NCBI GenBank assembly: GCA_964360265.1
Contig: CAYHUY010000003.1
Location: forward strand, 1-55,012
DNA from: GWA1-39-11 sp964360265
GTDB taxonomy: Bacteria > Patescibacteriota > Microgenomatia > Levybacterales > GWA1-39-11
DNA length: 55,012 nt
Direction: 5' to 3'
Part shown: one piece after another, positions 6,712-14,664 of the stretch
Layout of the letters: every line of letters starts with the position of its first letter
Position numbering within the stretch: position 1 is the stretch's first letter
Program-made: the position numbers and the translations under genes
Notes under the pieces: generated by a model
Told to the model about the DNA's origin: nothing
Seen by the model: only the letters and a program-made list of their open reading frames with translations
The model's database searches: none

Positions 6712-9700
6712 CTACTGACTGCGGTATTTGGTCTTTACAAGACCCATAAAGATAAATGAAGATATGAGAATTAGAATTCCAAAGCCTGTGTATTCAAGAT
6801 ACTGAGGAAGATATACAACCACTATCGTGGAATTTCCAATTTCCAATTTCCAATTTTCAATTAGCCACCCGTTGGCCCATCCGTTTACTTCAACATGGTC
6901 CTTGAGTTCGGTTCCAAAAACGAAAGGCAAAGCCACGTTTAGAAAACTTTGAGCTTTGAACTTCCCGCCTGCAACGCTTGCGCTAGCATTGCGGGCAGGT
7001 GAACTTTGAACTTGATATGCTTTCCATCCACGGTCATAGCTTTGGGAAAAGACGAGATACTTTGAAGTGCCGCCCTTTTCTATAGTCAAAGAGTAGAGTG
7101 AAGCATTAATTTTATTACCGGAAATTACCGCAGGTGTCCCCGACACAAGTGTTTGCTTATTTAACAATATTTTCATGTTTTCAATCGTGCTTTCCGGAAC
7201 AGGGAATAAGCTTATATTCTTAAGTACACTCGCGGCCTCTTCAAGACCTGCTGACTTTAATGTAAAATGGAAACCGTATCCTGACAGCTCCGCTTCAGTT
7301 GGCGGCAGTATTATTACATTTTTGTCTTTTGTTTTGGACAATTTAGTCTCAACTTCCGGTCTTCTCCTAAAGGAATTTTCTACATAAAAACCCACGGGCA
7401 GTCCAGACCGATACTGTGAGTCTACAAACATGATATAAGACCCAGGATGCGGTAAGTGATCTAAGTAGAAAGAAAGATCTACGCTAGAATTTGCTCTTGC
7501 CGAAAGCAAGACGCCCGATACATCCTCTCGCGCGGATGCGCGAGCAAGTCCTGGGAACAAATTTTGCGGATCAAGACTATGTTTTATCTCATACAAGTTA
7601 TTCTGAATTATGTTTTGAACAGCAAGCGAGTTATCAAATTTACTTATTACTATCTCTAATTTATTGATTTTATCGGAAGCAATAGGTATGGAATATGATG
7701 TTTTATTAATATTTTCTGTATTTACAGCAATTACTTCTTCCTGTGTGAGACTAGCCACCTTAATAATGTTATTGTAGTTATTGAAAATAAAACCCTTTGC
7801 CGATCCATTTACGATCTCAACCTTATTTTTTGTATCTACAAATTCAATCGATGAAGGGTTTTGGAGTGAAAAATCCACGACGATTTTTTGGTCTTGAGTT
7901 ACATAAACACGGTCATTTATTACAATTGTAGGATAAAGCGGCGAGAAAACAATTTGGTTTCCTACGACTCTTGCTTCCACAGGGATTAAGAATTCGTCTA
8001 CGAATAAAGAGGGCAGCTCAATTGTTGGGTTGTTTGCGGTATCTAAATCGGTAAAGACCTTTTTTGGTCGTAAGATTATCGAATCTTTAGTATCTTGCGC
8101 CTCAAAGTAAATGTCATTCTGGAGTTTTCCTGTATAAAGTGAAGGTAAAATAAATACAGAATCGGGGTTTTTCTCATCGAATACAAAATTCTGCGAGGCA
8201 TTGTACAAAACGTCTTGATTTGTAAAGTGGAAGCCAGGGAATACTTTGGGGGTATTTTGCTGATCGATAACATAAAAATTGCTCTTTTGAGTTTTTACAT
8301 TATAAATAATTAAATTGCCTATCTCGCGTTCTTTTTGAACCATTCCACTTGAATTAAGGAAACTCTCAAGACTAGCGTAGTCAACCATCTCCCGTGACAG
8401 GGAATTTTGAATGGATTTATCAACTAATAGATATTTAATGTTATATTTTTGCAATACTTTATTGAAGTGCTCTTTATCATTTTTGTTTATGGCGTAGGAA
8501 GATTCGTTATAAAATTGTTCATTATAGAAGCTCCACGGGTCAAAGGCGCGATCAAGAAGCGGCTGTCCTATCCCATACCATAAAAATCCGGAACCTATAT
8601 GTCCCCAATCTCTATATTTCCAATTCCAGAATGTAGACGATGGAAGAATTGCGATGCGCGCTTTTTCATCCTGAGTTGAAAAAAAAGAAAAGACCTCTTT
8701 ATATTCCGCGGGCAACTCAAGTCTTAGAAGAGGAGAGAAAAAATAGCCCTTGAAGGCAGGAGCCGCAATCAGGAATAAGAGAATAGTAAATAGTGAATAG
8801 TAAATAGGAGCAAGAATTTTCCAATTTAACTTTGATTTTCGAATCACTTCCGTGAGAATTGAAATTCCAAGGGAGAAAAAGATGGAAAAACAGAATGCAA
8901 AAAGAATTATAAATTTGGTAAAAGGAAACCTTAATGCTTCGGAAATAACAGGGAATAGCGATCTTACGATATCATTGATTTGTGCAAAAAGTGGGGTGTT
9001 ATTTGCAAGAAATACAAATGATACGCCCATACTTATGAGATAGGCAGAATATCTTTTCTCTTTTCTTGCAATAACATATGCCAGTCCAAGCAGCATTATT
9101 AGAATAAATACAAACGTGATTAACCGGATATAAAATTTCCCATAATGCTCTTTCCATTTTTCCATGAAGAAGATATTATTGTTGTTGCGGCTGTCATATT
9201 CGACTGAGTCAAGCATAAAACCCTTAAACGAAAGTACGCTTGTTATGTCGGCTGAAGCTCGATTCCTGTAGAATATTTCTTCTGACGAAAACTGATTTAT
9301 ACGAGTTCCCTGAATTATTTTTGCATTCTGAATTGCCGTGTAAGAATAAGGAAGTAACCAGAATGCGTTGGCAGCCGCAACAGTAAAAGCTACAATAGTT
9401 ATTTTTTTAACATCATGATTTTCAAAGAAATCCACAACAAGAAATGAACCAAAAAGAATCATGAACACGGCAAAAAGAGTAGGTACAAAACCCTGAGCAC
9501 TAACTGCAAAGCTGACTAAAAGAAGAACAAAAAGGTTTCCAGGAGTTGGCTTCTTGAGCGTATTTAGTATGGATAAAGTAAAGATTGGAAGTGCGGCAAA
9601 GTGGACAACAAACACTTCAAGCGGCGCGTAAAACATCTGGATAACACCGAGATTAAACATATAGAAAAAAGCACCAAAGAATGCAACTATTCTTTCGGGG

Positions 9701-10188
9701 TCCTGCGTTTCTTGCGCTCGGGGTCCTGTCGCGGGTTCTCCCTCCCGCCAGTGCTCGCTCATATTCATTCGACTGTGCGCTGTCGGGATCCCTTCCACCC
9801 GCACCACCCCTTCGCGTTTGCCCTGAGATTTTAGAAGGGTCACCCCTCGCTTGATTAATTTTTTAAGGAGAAAATACATTCCGATGCCGCCCGCAAGATG
9901 GAGAACCAGAATAAAAGTGTATCGGAGTAAATTTTGAGGCAAAACGACCGACAGTAAAAATATATAGACGGTATGTGTAAGATTTGCTGCGTGTGACAAA
10001 CCGTCCGGAACCCCCAGACCCCGGTAATCTTGCCAGACGGAAAAGAGAGCGCGTTTAAAATTAAGCGGGATATTAAATTCAGGCATGATATTATCCCATC
10101 CAAGTAAATACGTCCCCGGTATATAGTTTGCAGCAAATAGGATAATTTCAATAAGTAAAATTGTGATAATCGGCCAGATTTTTAGCAT
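6712..10188 (-). CDS. Giant polytopic membrane protein (YfhO / GT-C-like)
   Basis: 1158 aa. Residues about 1-500 hold roughly a dozen hydrophobic segments, with GWDNIMPEFN close to the N-terminus. A long extracytoplasmic beta-rich region (about 510-1120) follows, then one last membrane helix near the C-terminus. The organisation resembles YfhO-type or AftD-like (DUF3367) lipid-linked sugar transferases, probably acting on surface glycans; the donor is unknown. The upstream GT2 gene supports this. TATAAT at 10196-10201, inside the end of that GT2 gene, lies seven bases before the ATG. The frame carries several inserted repeats: about 50 odd residues at 9700-9845, a palindrome at 6964-6999 and heptad arrays. 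Confidence 0.72.
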   Translation of the reverse strand: MLKIWPIITILLIEIILFAANYIPGTYLLGWDNIMPEFNIPLNFKRALFSVWQDYRGLGVPDGLSHAANLTHTVYIFLLSVVLPQNLLRYTFILVLHLAGGIGMYFLLKKLIKRGVTLLKSQGKREGVVRVEGIPTAHSRMNMSEHWREGEPATGPRAQETQDPERIVAFFGAFFYMFNLGVIQMFYAPLEVFVVHFAALPIFTLSILNTLKKPTPGNLFVLLLVSFAVSAQGFVPTLFAVFMILFGSFLVVDFFENHDVKKITIVAFTVAAANAFWLLPYSYTAIQNAKIIQGTRINQFSSEEIFYRNRASADITSVLSFKGFMLDSVEYDSRNNNNIFFMEKWKEHYGKFYIRLITFVFILIMLLGLAYVIARKEKRYSAYLISMGVSFVFLANNTPLFAQINDIVRSLFPVISEALRFPFTKFIILFAFCFSIFFSLGISILTEVIRKSKLNWKILAPIYYSLFTILLFLIAAPAFKGYFFSPLLRLELPAEYKEVFSFFSTQDEKARIAILPSSTFWNWKYRDWGHIGSGFLWYGIGQPLLDRAFDPWSFYNEQFYNESSYAINKNDKEHFNKVLQKYNIKYLLVDKSIQNSLSREMVDYASLESFLNSSGMVQKEREIGNLIIYNVKTQKSNFYVIDQQNTPKVFPGFHFTNQDVLYNASQNFVFDEKNPDSVFILPSLYTGKLQNDIYFEAQDTKDSIILRPKKVFTDLDTANNPTIELPSLFVDEFLIPVEARVVGNQIVFSPLYPTIVINDRVYVTQDQKIVVDFSLQNPSSIEFVDTKNKVEIVNGSAKGFIFNNYNNIIKVASLTQEEVIAVNTENINKTSYSIPIASDKINKLEIVISKFDNSLAVQNIIQNNLYEIKHSLDPQNLFPGLARASAREDVSGVLLSARANSSVDLSFYLDHLPHPGSYIMFVDSQYRSGLPVGFYVENSFRRRPEVETKLSKTKDKNVIILPPTEAELSGYGFHFTLKSAGLEEAASVLKNISLFPVPESTIENMKILLNKQTLVSGTPAVISGNKINASLYSLTIEKGGTSKYLVFSQSYDRGWKAYQVQSSPARNASASVAGGKFKAQSFLNVALPFVFGTELKDHVEVNGWANGWLIENWKLEIGNSTIVVVYLPQYLEYTGFGILILISSFIFMGLVKTKYRSQ
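6831..6862. repeat. 7-bp tandem repeat in the giant membrane protein gene
   Basis: AATTTCC three times, then AATTTTC and a partial copy; in frame, it encodes IENWKLEIGN-like residues. Confidence 0.8.
6964..6999. repeat. Palindromic repeat in the giant membrane protein gene
   Basis: CCCGCCTGCAACG ... GCGGGCAGG inverted arms, in frame, encoding PARNASASVAGG. The outer arms match those of the element at 51935. Confidence 0.75.
8782..8809. repeat. 7-bp tandem repeat
   Basis: AATAGTA, AATAGTG, AATAGTA, AATAGGA, in frame within a transmembrane region. Confidence 0.7.
9695..9850. repeat. GC-rich insertion within the membrane protein gene
   Basis: A GC-rich stretch whose translation, including HSRMNMSEHWREGEPATG, is charged and unlike the surrounding membrane helices. 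CGGGGTCCTG occurs twice (near 9697 and 9718). It looks like a dispersed repeat inserted in a loop while keeping the frame open. Confidence 0.55.
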
Positions 10189-10196
10189 TACTTATA

Positions 10197-11132
10197 TTAT
10201 ACAGATGACGGGGAGATAAAACGTCCGATAAGAAAAGGCATGTGTACGGTTTTTGGTTTGACAATGCCTTTTGCAACTAAATATAAATTTTTGGTGAATG
10301 ATTCGGGAAGCAATAATATAACAGCCCCCTGAATCATATTGAGCGCGATATCTTTTATGGTCGGCTTGTAGTTTTTGTTCAATACCATAGTGATTCTTAT
10401 TTTTAAAGTATTAAGATACTTCTTTTTTATATCAATAAATGTGTCATTTTTATCGTGAATTCTATAATATAGCAGTTTATCCGGAAGGTTCACAAAGATA
10501 TAACCGCTGCAGATCATTTTAAAGAAAGTGTAATAGTCATTGTTAGCGCTGTAATTTATCTGATAGGAAAATTTTTTCCCGCGAAAAATCCTTCTAAATA
10601 CTGCAGTTGGATGAATTATAGGATGGAAGGTTGCATATGCGCGATAAATCTCGAGGGGACGAGTCGGTTCGAGTTTCTCGCCCACAATAGTTCCCCTCTT
10701 ATTAATTACATTGGCACTAGCGCCAACCAGGAATACCCGCTTGTTTTTCTCTAAAAAAGCAACCTGTTTCTCAAGTTTTGTGGGTATGGCTATATCGTCT
10801 GCATCCATTCGCGCTATATACTTCCCGCGCGCAATCTCTATTCCAAGGTTTGCGCACATATCTCCGCCCCGATTTAAATTCTTTCCGGTTTTTATTACCT
10901 TAATTTTTGCCCGGTGGCGTCTTTGGTAATGCTTAATTATTTCACTTGATTTGTCAGTTGATTCATCGTCTATTATTATTAATTCAAAGCGCTTGTAGGT
11001 TTGAGTCATAATACTCTCGATCGCTTCTGGTAAATACTTTTCCGAATTATAAACGGGCATGACCACGGAAACTAAAGGAGGGCGTTTCTTCCTCCTTGCG
11101 AAAGATTTATTTTTTATAAATAAATTCTTCAT
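10197..11132 (-). CDS. GT2 family glycosyltransferase
   Basis: 311 aa, GT-A fold. PLVSVVMPVYNSEKYLPEAI opens the Rossmann-like domain near residue 20. ELIIIDDESTDKS carries the first acidic nucleotide-binding residues, and the DxD-type motif is ARMDADD (about residue 113). The C-terminus has weakly hydrophobic stretches only. It probably transfers a nucleotide-activated sugar to a surface glycan or lipid. The gene for the giant membrane protein starts nine bases downstream, with its own -10 box inside this gene's end. A large hairpin lies directly upstream (11139-11185). Confidence 0.88.
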   Translation of the reverse strand: MKNLFIKNKSFARRKKRPPLVSVVMPVYNSEKYLPEAIESIMTQTYKRFELIIIDDESTDKSSEIIKHYQRRHRAKIKVIKTGKNLNRGGDMCANLGIEIARGKYIARMDADDIAIPTKLEKQVAFLEKNKRVFLVGASANVINKRGTIVGEKLEPTRPLEIYRAYATFHPIIHPTAVFRRIFRGKKFSYQINYSANNDYYTFFKMICSGYIFVNLPDKLLYYRIHDKNDTFIDIKKKYLNTLKIRITMVLNKNYKPTIKDIALNMIQGAVILLLPESFTKNLYLVAKGIVKPKTVHMPFLIGRFISPSSV

Positions 11133-11138
11133 AAGAGC

Positions 11139-11185
11139 TACTCTTAAGATCGCGATGAGCTTGTCGAATCGTGAGCTTAAGAGTA
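11139..11185. repeat. Hairpin repeat with GAGCTTGTCGAA loop
   Basis: TACTCTTAAG (11139-11148) pairs perfectly with CTTAAGAGTA (11176-11185), and the stem extends to about 16 bp with two weak pairs. The loop GAGCTTGTCGAA is identical to the core of the repeat inside rpsA at 3281. It sits in the GT2 gene leader. Confidence 0.6.
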
Positions 11186-11200
11186 AAGGTATACAGGTTG

Positions 11201-11255
11201 AGTGAAAGTTGTTCGCGTGAAGCGAACGGATCGTCTTTTGGACGAAACTTTCACT
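11201..11255. other. Potential three-way-junction structure at the cassette's left end
   Basis: AGTGAAAGTT (11201-11210) pairs perfectly with AACTTTCACT (11246-11255). They enclose two further hairpins, GTTCGC/GCGAAC (11211-11216, 11222-11227) and CGTC/GACG (11232-11235, 11241-11244). It lies just inside the left inverted repeat and could be a transposition end or an RNA fold. Confidence 0.4.
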
Positions 11256-11370
11256 TACGCGTGTTTACTTTACCCATCTAGAGTCAGACCATTTATGGTA
11301 TCTTGCGCTGCAAGCTTTTGCAGAATAGAACCAAAAGATAGGCTAACTCAGTGTGTTTTTCTAATAGGCT

Positions 11371-11437
11371 CCCCGAGGGGGAGAGAAGGGCTCAGCTAGA
11401 CTTTCGTCTGCTTTGCATGTTCGATTTTATTCGAACC
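11371..11437. terminator. Hairpins beyond the last cassette gene
   Basis: GTTCGA/TCGAAC (about 11419-11437) and CTCCCC/GGGGAG (about 11369-11384) lie downstream of the 58-aa gene on the minus strand. They could end its transcript; there is no long T run. Confidence 0.3.
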
Positions 11438-11461
11438 ATCAGCCTCCTCAAAACGCACTGG

Positions 11462-11638
11462 CTAGATCCCCAGGAAACCCGAAAGCACCCACAAGACTAT
11501 CGCTATGATCACCAGTGTGAACACCAGCTCAAGGATGCCTCGTGAGAGCCAATTGTTCTTGATCTTTCGATCAAGGTCCTCAAGGAATTGCTCAATCGGA
11601 TCTCCTCTCAGGATCGAGATAACCTTGCTGCGGTTCAT
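11462..11638 (-). CDS. Small membrane protein, 58 aa
   Basis: MNRSKVISILRGDPIEQF begins a charged cytoplasmic half. Residues about 36-58 form one hydrophobic helix (LELVFTLVIIAIVLWVL), so this is probably a tail-anchored protein. AGGTAGGA lies four bases before the ATG and overlaps the stop of the gene upstream. The gene ends at TAG 11462-11464. It is the last gene of the GC-rich cassette. No known family is recognised; the charged half plus single C-terminal helix resembles the 86-aa protein at the other end of the cassette. Confidence 0.65.
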   Translation of the reverse strand: MNRSKVISILRGDPIEQFLEDLDRKIKNNWLSRGILELVFTLVIIAIVLWVLSGFLGI

Positions 11639-11644
11639 TGCTTC

Positions 11645-12586
11645 CTACCTGGGGGGTAGGGAGCTCTGGTCGTAAGCCTGTTTGGCTGCATCTGCGCACG
11701 CCGCCGGCCATGACCAAGAGGTTCCACCACCCATGAGAGGAGCGTTGTTCCCGGGAGACAGGAGGATCTTGCGTTCCTGCTGGTCTTGTCCGGGTTCGTT
11801 GGTCCAGAAATTGACCACTCGCCACTCACCCGTAGGGACCCATCCCTGACCGACAACCGGTTCGCGAGTCTCCTTAACGCCAATGTCGCAATTGACCGAT
11901 CCCGCAGCAGATCCCTGAGCGGGTTGTTGTGCCGGAGCCGCCGCCGCCATTTGTGGGATCGGAATTTCGAATCCGCTCTCGCCCTTACGCATGGCTGCCG
12001 AGTGGATTGCCAAAAGCGACATGATGTCGTCCTGGCTCAGGTTCCGCAGGTTCGCCACGACCGTTGGAGGGTTGCTCCTGAGATCGATGACGAGTCCCGA
12101 GTGGCCGCTGTCGAGGCGAGCTTCCGCGTATGCGGTTGCGTCCGTAGTCCAGTTAAAACTGGCGCATTCGGGCGTGTCGCCTTCCCAAAGGCTGCCGTAG
12201 CCCCAGGCTATGTCGGGCACGCCGTCCGGATTGGCGATTTTGTCGATGATGTAGCTCACCGCGTAGATCCTAGCCGGCTGGTACTGAGGGTAGAAGTCCA
12301 GGTGTTGTCCACCATGGCCTCCAACCTCAATTCGGTGCGGGTTATTGCCCTCGCTCCATGTGCCGACCTTGTCAAGCCTGCAGGCGTCGCCTGACCCGTT
12401 TGCGAACGGGTTCTGTATGCCTGCGTCTAGCACGCCGGACGTCGCCGTTGCCGTGGGTGTCGCGGTTTGCTGTGCCGTCGTCGTTTTCACGCCGTCGTCG
12501 TCGAGAGCAAGGACAACAAGGCCGATCAGGGATCCGACCAGAATGACGGCCACGCTTGCTCCTAAGCTCCATCTAAGTAGATTCAT
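11645..12586 (-). CDS. Membrane-anchored extracytoplasmic protein, 313 aa, unknown
   Basis: A signal-anchor helix (about 5-27, VAVILVGSLIGLVVLAL) is followed by a Thr/Ala/Pro linker (TTTAQQTATPTATATSG) and a soluble outer region rich in W, G and P, with several cysteines. A second low-complexity linker rich in A and Q lies at about 210-225. A strong AAAGGAGG site lies six bases before the ATG. It follows the SPFH gene across a 101-bp leader. The TATPTATAT linker style is common in Chloroflexota and actinobacterial exported proteins, which may hint at the origin of the cassette. No enzymatic motif is visible. Confidence 0.78.
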   Translation of the reverse strand: MNLLRWSLGASVAVILVGSLIGLVVLALDDDGVKTTTAQQTATPTATATSGVLDAGIQNPFANGSGDACRLDKVGTWSEGNNPHRIEVGGHGGQHLDFYPQYQPARIYAVSYIIDKIANPDGVPDIAWGYGSLWEGDTPECASFNWTTDATAYAEARLDSGHSGLVIDLRSNPPTVVANLRNLSQDDIMSLLAIHSAAMRKGESGFEIPIPQMAAAAPAQQPAQGSAAGSVNCDIGVKETREPVVGQGWVPTGEWRVVNFWTNEPGQDQQERKILLSPGNNAPLMGGGTSWSWPAACADAAKQAYDQSSLPPR

Positions 12587-12627
12587 TGTCTGCCTCCTTT
12601 AAGGCTTGAACTGAACGCTCCGCAAGA

Positions 12628-12646
12628 TTCCATTAGGAATCTCAAC
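12628..12646 (-). promoter_or_regulatory. Hairpin in the leader between SPFH and 313-aa genes
   Basis: AGATTCC and GGAATCT form a perfect 7-bp stem with a 4-base loop, upstream of the strong ribosome-binding site. It may tune expression of the downstream gene. Confidence 0.3.
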
Positions 12647-12687
12647 GTGCATGCCTACCGATGTTTATCTCGATCGGATCACCTCTT

Positions 12688-13701
12688 TTACGGTGCCTGC
12701 TGCTTTCCGCCGAGTATGGTCGCGGGGTCGATGATGATCCCTTGACCGCTTGGCAGAAACGCGATCTGGACATTATCCGCCAGCTTCTGAAGCGCCTGGA
12801 ACTGGATCAAGAGAGGTGTGAGACTCTCGTTGATGAGCCGGTTGGCGTCTGCCTGACCCTGCGCCTCCGTACGCAGTCTCTCGGCTTCACCTTTTGCGGT
12901 CTCGACCCTCTGTTCGGCCTGGTTCTTGAAGAGCTCGATCTTGTTCTCCTCGGTGATGGCGTTCTGCTCTGCAATCACCTTGTCCTGAATCGCTTTTGCG
13001 TATTCAGGGTCGAAGGACAAGTTGTAGATACCGATCTTGGTAACGGTGATCGCATAACCTGCGTCGTCCAGAACTTGCTGCATCCGAGTCCGCACGGACT
13101 CTCGAAGTGCCTCTCGGTTTTGAGCGATTACCGTGCTGTCGTAGTCTGTCGTCTCTTCCTTCAGAATGTTGGGAAGCTCTGTTACGAACAGCTTGCCGAA
13201 GTAGTCCGGGCCGACGTTGTCCAGGATGTTCTCGACTGCTTCCCGGTCGACCTTGATGTTGATGGTGACATCCATGTAGACGTCTTGGTTGTCGTCACTG
13301 AATGTTTCCATCCGACCGGCGCGGAAATGTACACCTGAGAAGTCAGCGTCCTCGCGGTGTTCCGGTGCAACCCAGCCGAACGATTGCTCTCGTACATCCT
13401 GGCTCTTCACTTCCTGCCAAGGCGCCGTTACGACGAGTCCGCTCCCGGTGGTACCCGTCACAGCCTTGAATGTGTAGATGGCTCCGACGTGTCCGTTGGG
13501 TACCTGATGGAACATTGACGCCAAGGTGAAGATGAGCCAGAGCACGATAGCAAAGACCGAACCGCCCCATCGCAAAAGAGATCCAGCTTCTTCGGCTTCA
13601 GATTGCTCCTTCCGTCCTACTGAGCGGACCAATGTCCCAACCACGATAACGACGGGTATGACCACTACGAACATGGTGATCGAGAATATTATCCAACCCA
13701 C
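12688..13701 (-). CDS. SPFH / prohibitin family membrane protein
   Basis: 337 aa. Two hydrophobic segments lie at the N-terminus (about 3-25 and 48-66). An SPFH/Band-7 domain (about 68-240) contains HQVPNGHVGAIYTF and the stomatin-like YDSTVIAQNREALRESVRTR. A coiled coil rich in A, E and Q (about 250-300, EQRVETAKGEAERLRTEA) follows, then LPSGQGIIIDPA at the end, as in prohibitins. Such proteins form ring-like membrane scaffolds. Start is GTG at 13701 with a purine-rich GAGGAAAGGA upstream. Its GC-rich codon use differs from genes outside the cassette. Confidence 0.88.
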   Translation of the reverse strand: MGWIIFSITMFVVVIPVVIVVGTLVRSVGRKEQSEAEEAGSLLRWGGSVFAIVLWLIFTLASMFHQVPNGHVGAIYTFKAVTGTTGSGLVVTAPWQEVKSQDVREQSFGWVAPEHREDADFSGVHFRAGRMETFSDDNQDVYMDVTINIKVDREAVENILDNVGPDYFGKLFVTELPNILKEETTDYDSTVIAQNREALRESVRTRMQQVLDDAGYAITVTKIGIYNLSFDPEYAKAIQDKVIAEQNAITEENKIELFKNQAEQRVETAKGEAERLRTEAQGQADANRLINESLTPLLIQFQALQKLADNVQIAFLPSGQGIIIDPATILGGKQQAP

Positions 13702-13721
13702 TGTGAATTTCCTTTCCTCTT

Positions 13722-13739
13722 CACGTCTTCGTGAAGGCT
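13722..13739 (-). promoter_or_regulatory. Hairpin upstream of the SPFH gene
   Basis: CTTCACG and CGTGAAG form a 7-bp stem around AAGA just before the SPFH ribosome-binding site. Confidence 0.3.
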
Positions 13740-13789
13740 AGACTTGCTTGCTGTGGTGTTTGCCGGTGTGTTTGCCGCGCCTGTTTACC

Positions 13790-13918
13790 TCACGCCGTTC
13801 TTGCGTTTTTCCCTCCTCCGTTACGCTTTTCCTGACGCTTCTTCCGGGCGGACATACACTTGCAGGCTTTTTGGGCCTTGCGTCCTTTTCTCTTCGCTTC
13901 CGTCTTGCCGTTTGCCAC
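13790..13918 (-). CDS. Small basic protein, 42 aa
   Basis: Start GTG at 13918 with AAGGAGG four bases upstream, the canonical SD site used in this cassette. The protein begins MANGKTEAKRKGRKAQKACK and is nearly half Lys, Arg and Gly with two Cys, so it probably binds nucleic acid. The stop TGA is at 13790-13792. No family is recognised. The strong SD and cassette context support a real gene, but it is very short. Confidence 0.5.
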   Translation of the reverse strand: MANGKTEAKRKGRKAQKACKCMSARKKRQEKRNGGGKNARTA

Positions 13919-14005
13919 GATGCCTCCTTGCGTCTATTTCCTCACTTACGGATTCATTCGGTTGTGTTTTTTGACCAACCCCCTTTCATGGGTTTCTTCG
14001 AGTTG

Positions 14006-14020
14006 CCGAAGTCTCTTCGG
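14006..14020. terminator. Hairpin downstream of the 86-aa gene
   Basis: CCGAAG TCT CTTCGG perfect stem, followed on the plus strand by TTTTT; it lies just past the stop of the 86-aa gene. Confidence 0.3.
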
Positions 14021-14034
14021 TTTTTGGCCGAAGG

Positions 14035-14295
14035 CTAAAATGCCGCTTTGACGATTAGCCAAATAGACACTCCTGCAATGATTGACAGTGCCGAAACGGT
14101 ATTACGGTACCTATCCAGTGCCTCAATTAGGCGCTGAAGCCGTGGAAACCTTGTCACTAGTTCATGCCTCCTTGCGTACTTTCCTGCCGACTTGTCTTCT
14201 AGTTTCGATTCCTTTCCTTCTCCCTCCTTTTTCTCTAAATGCCGGACAACGCGTACCGTGTGCAGTTTCAACTCACAGTACGCTGTATCCGACAC
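14035..14295 (-). CDS. Small tail-anchored protein, 86 aa
   Basis: The polar, charged N-terminal part contains HLEKKEGEGKESKLEDKS. One C-terminal hydrophobic helix occupies about 65-86 (VSALSIIAGVSIWLIVKAAF). The start is GTG at 14295 by default, with no clear SD, so the true start may lie further in. It is the first gene of the GC-rich cassette. The charged half plus terminal helix echoes the 58-aa protein at the other end. No family is recognised. Confidence 0.5.
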   Translation of the reverse strand: MSDTAYCELKLHTVRVVRHLEKKEGEGKESKLEDKSAGKYARRHELVTRFPRLQRLIEALDRYRNTVSALSIIAGVSIWLIVKAAF

Positions 14296-14392
14296 CTAAA
14301 GTGTAAGAGAGAATTTTTTAATTTATAGATTATCTTTGTCCTTCGTCTTCTTTAAAAGCTGACTACGCGAACATCAATAATTGCCTATTAGG

Positions 14393-14415
14393 GACGCACC
14401 ACAAGGGTGCATCCT
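14393..14415. other. Hairpin at the right end of the cassette
   Basis: GGACGCACC and GGGTGCATCC form a 9-10 bp stem around ACAA, between the two right-end inverted-repeat motifs. Confidence 0.45.
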
Positions 14416-14438
14416 TCTGTATACCTTTTGTTAAAGAA

Positions 14439-14473
14439 CAACTAGCGGTTAGCAACTAGCAACTAGCATCTAG
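14439..14473. repeat. 7-bp tandem repeat, five copies
   Basis: CAACTAG, CGGTTAG, CAACTAG, CAACTAG, CATCTAG. Two copies of the same motif occur near 3724. It lies in the intergenic stretch 14296-14664, which also holds the 14-bp palindrome CCTTAAATTTAAGG (about 14524-14537), a 10-bp direct repeat GAAACTGCTT, and no gene. Confidence 0.75.
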
Positions 14474-14647
14474 TTATGCTTTTAAACTAGAGCAGCGCTG
14501 GCACTTCGCGCCAGAATTTTCCGTCCTTAAATTTAAGGTCGGGGAGAGTGGTTTCAAGCGTTGTGGTGGCGGGGTTGATTTGCGGTGTGTTTTTTGGGGT
14601 GTATGATTTTGAAACTGCTTGAAACTGCTTCCTCCTACCTTAAAGAG

Positions 14648-14664
14648 TCCCGATTTAATCGGGA
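14648..14664. terminator. Palindrome after the DUF11 gene
   Basis: TCCCGATTTAATCGGGA abuts the stop codon on the minus strand. The same core recurs at 53697-53713, so it may be a dispersed repeat as much as a terminator. Confidence 0.4.

Larger units (their letters stand above)
11185..14428. mobile_element. GC-rich cassette bounded by inverted repeats
   Basis: The genes at 11462-14295 are visibly richer in GC than the rest and all run on the minus strand. They use good Shine-Dalgarno sites, while the surrounding genes are mostly leaderless. AAAGGTATACAG at 11185-11196 recurs inverted at 14417-14428, and CTAATAGGC at 11361-11369 recurs inverted at 14383-14391, so the order is the same at both ends. 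No transposase or recombinase is visible. Possible explanations are a transferred island, a non-autonomous element, or an assembly join. Confidence 0.5.

Noticed and set aside
11786..12602. Long plus-strand open frames across the GC-rich cassette
   Set aside because: They are antisense to the 313-aa gene, lack ribosome-binding sites and arise from GC-rich codon bias on the real strand.
12661..13338. A 225-codon plus-strand frame opposite the SPFH gene
   Set aside because: The minus-strand product has clear SPFH features and a ribosome-binding site; this frame encodes a cysteine- and valine-rich sequence with no known pattern.
14380..14475. Integron attC site at the cassette end
   Set aside because: The hairpin is strong, but the GTTRRRY / RYYYAAC core sites are not present in the right arrangement, and no integrase gene is seen.
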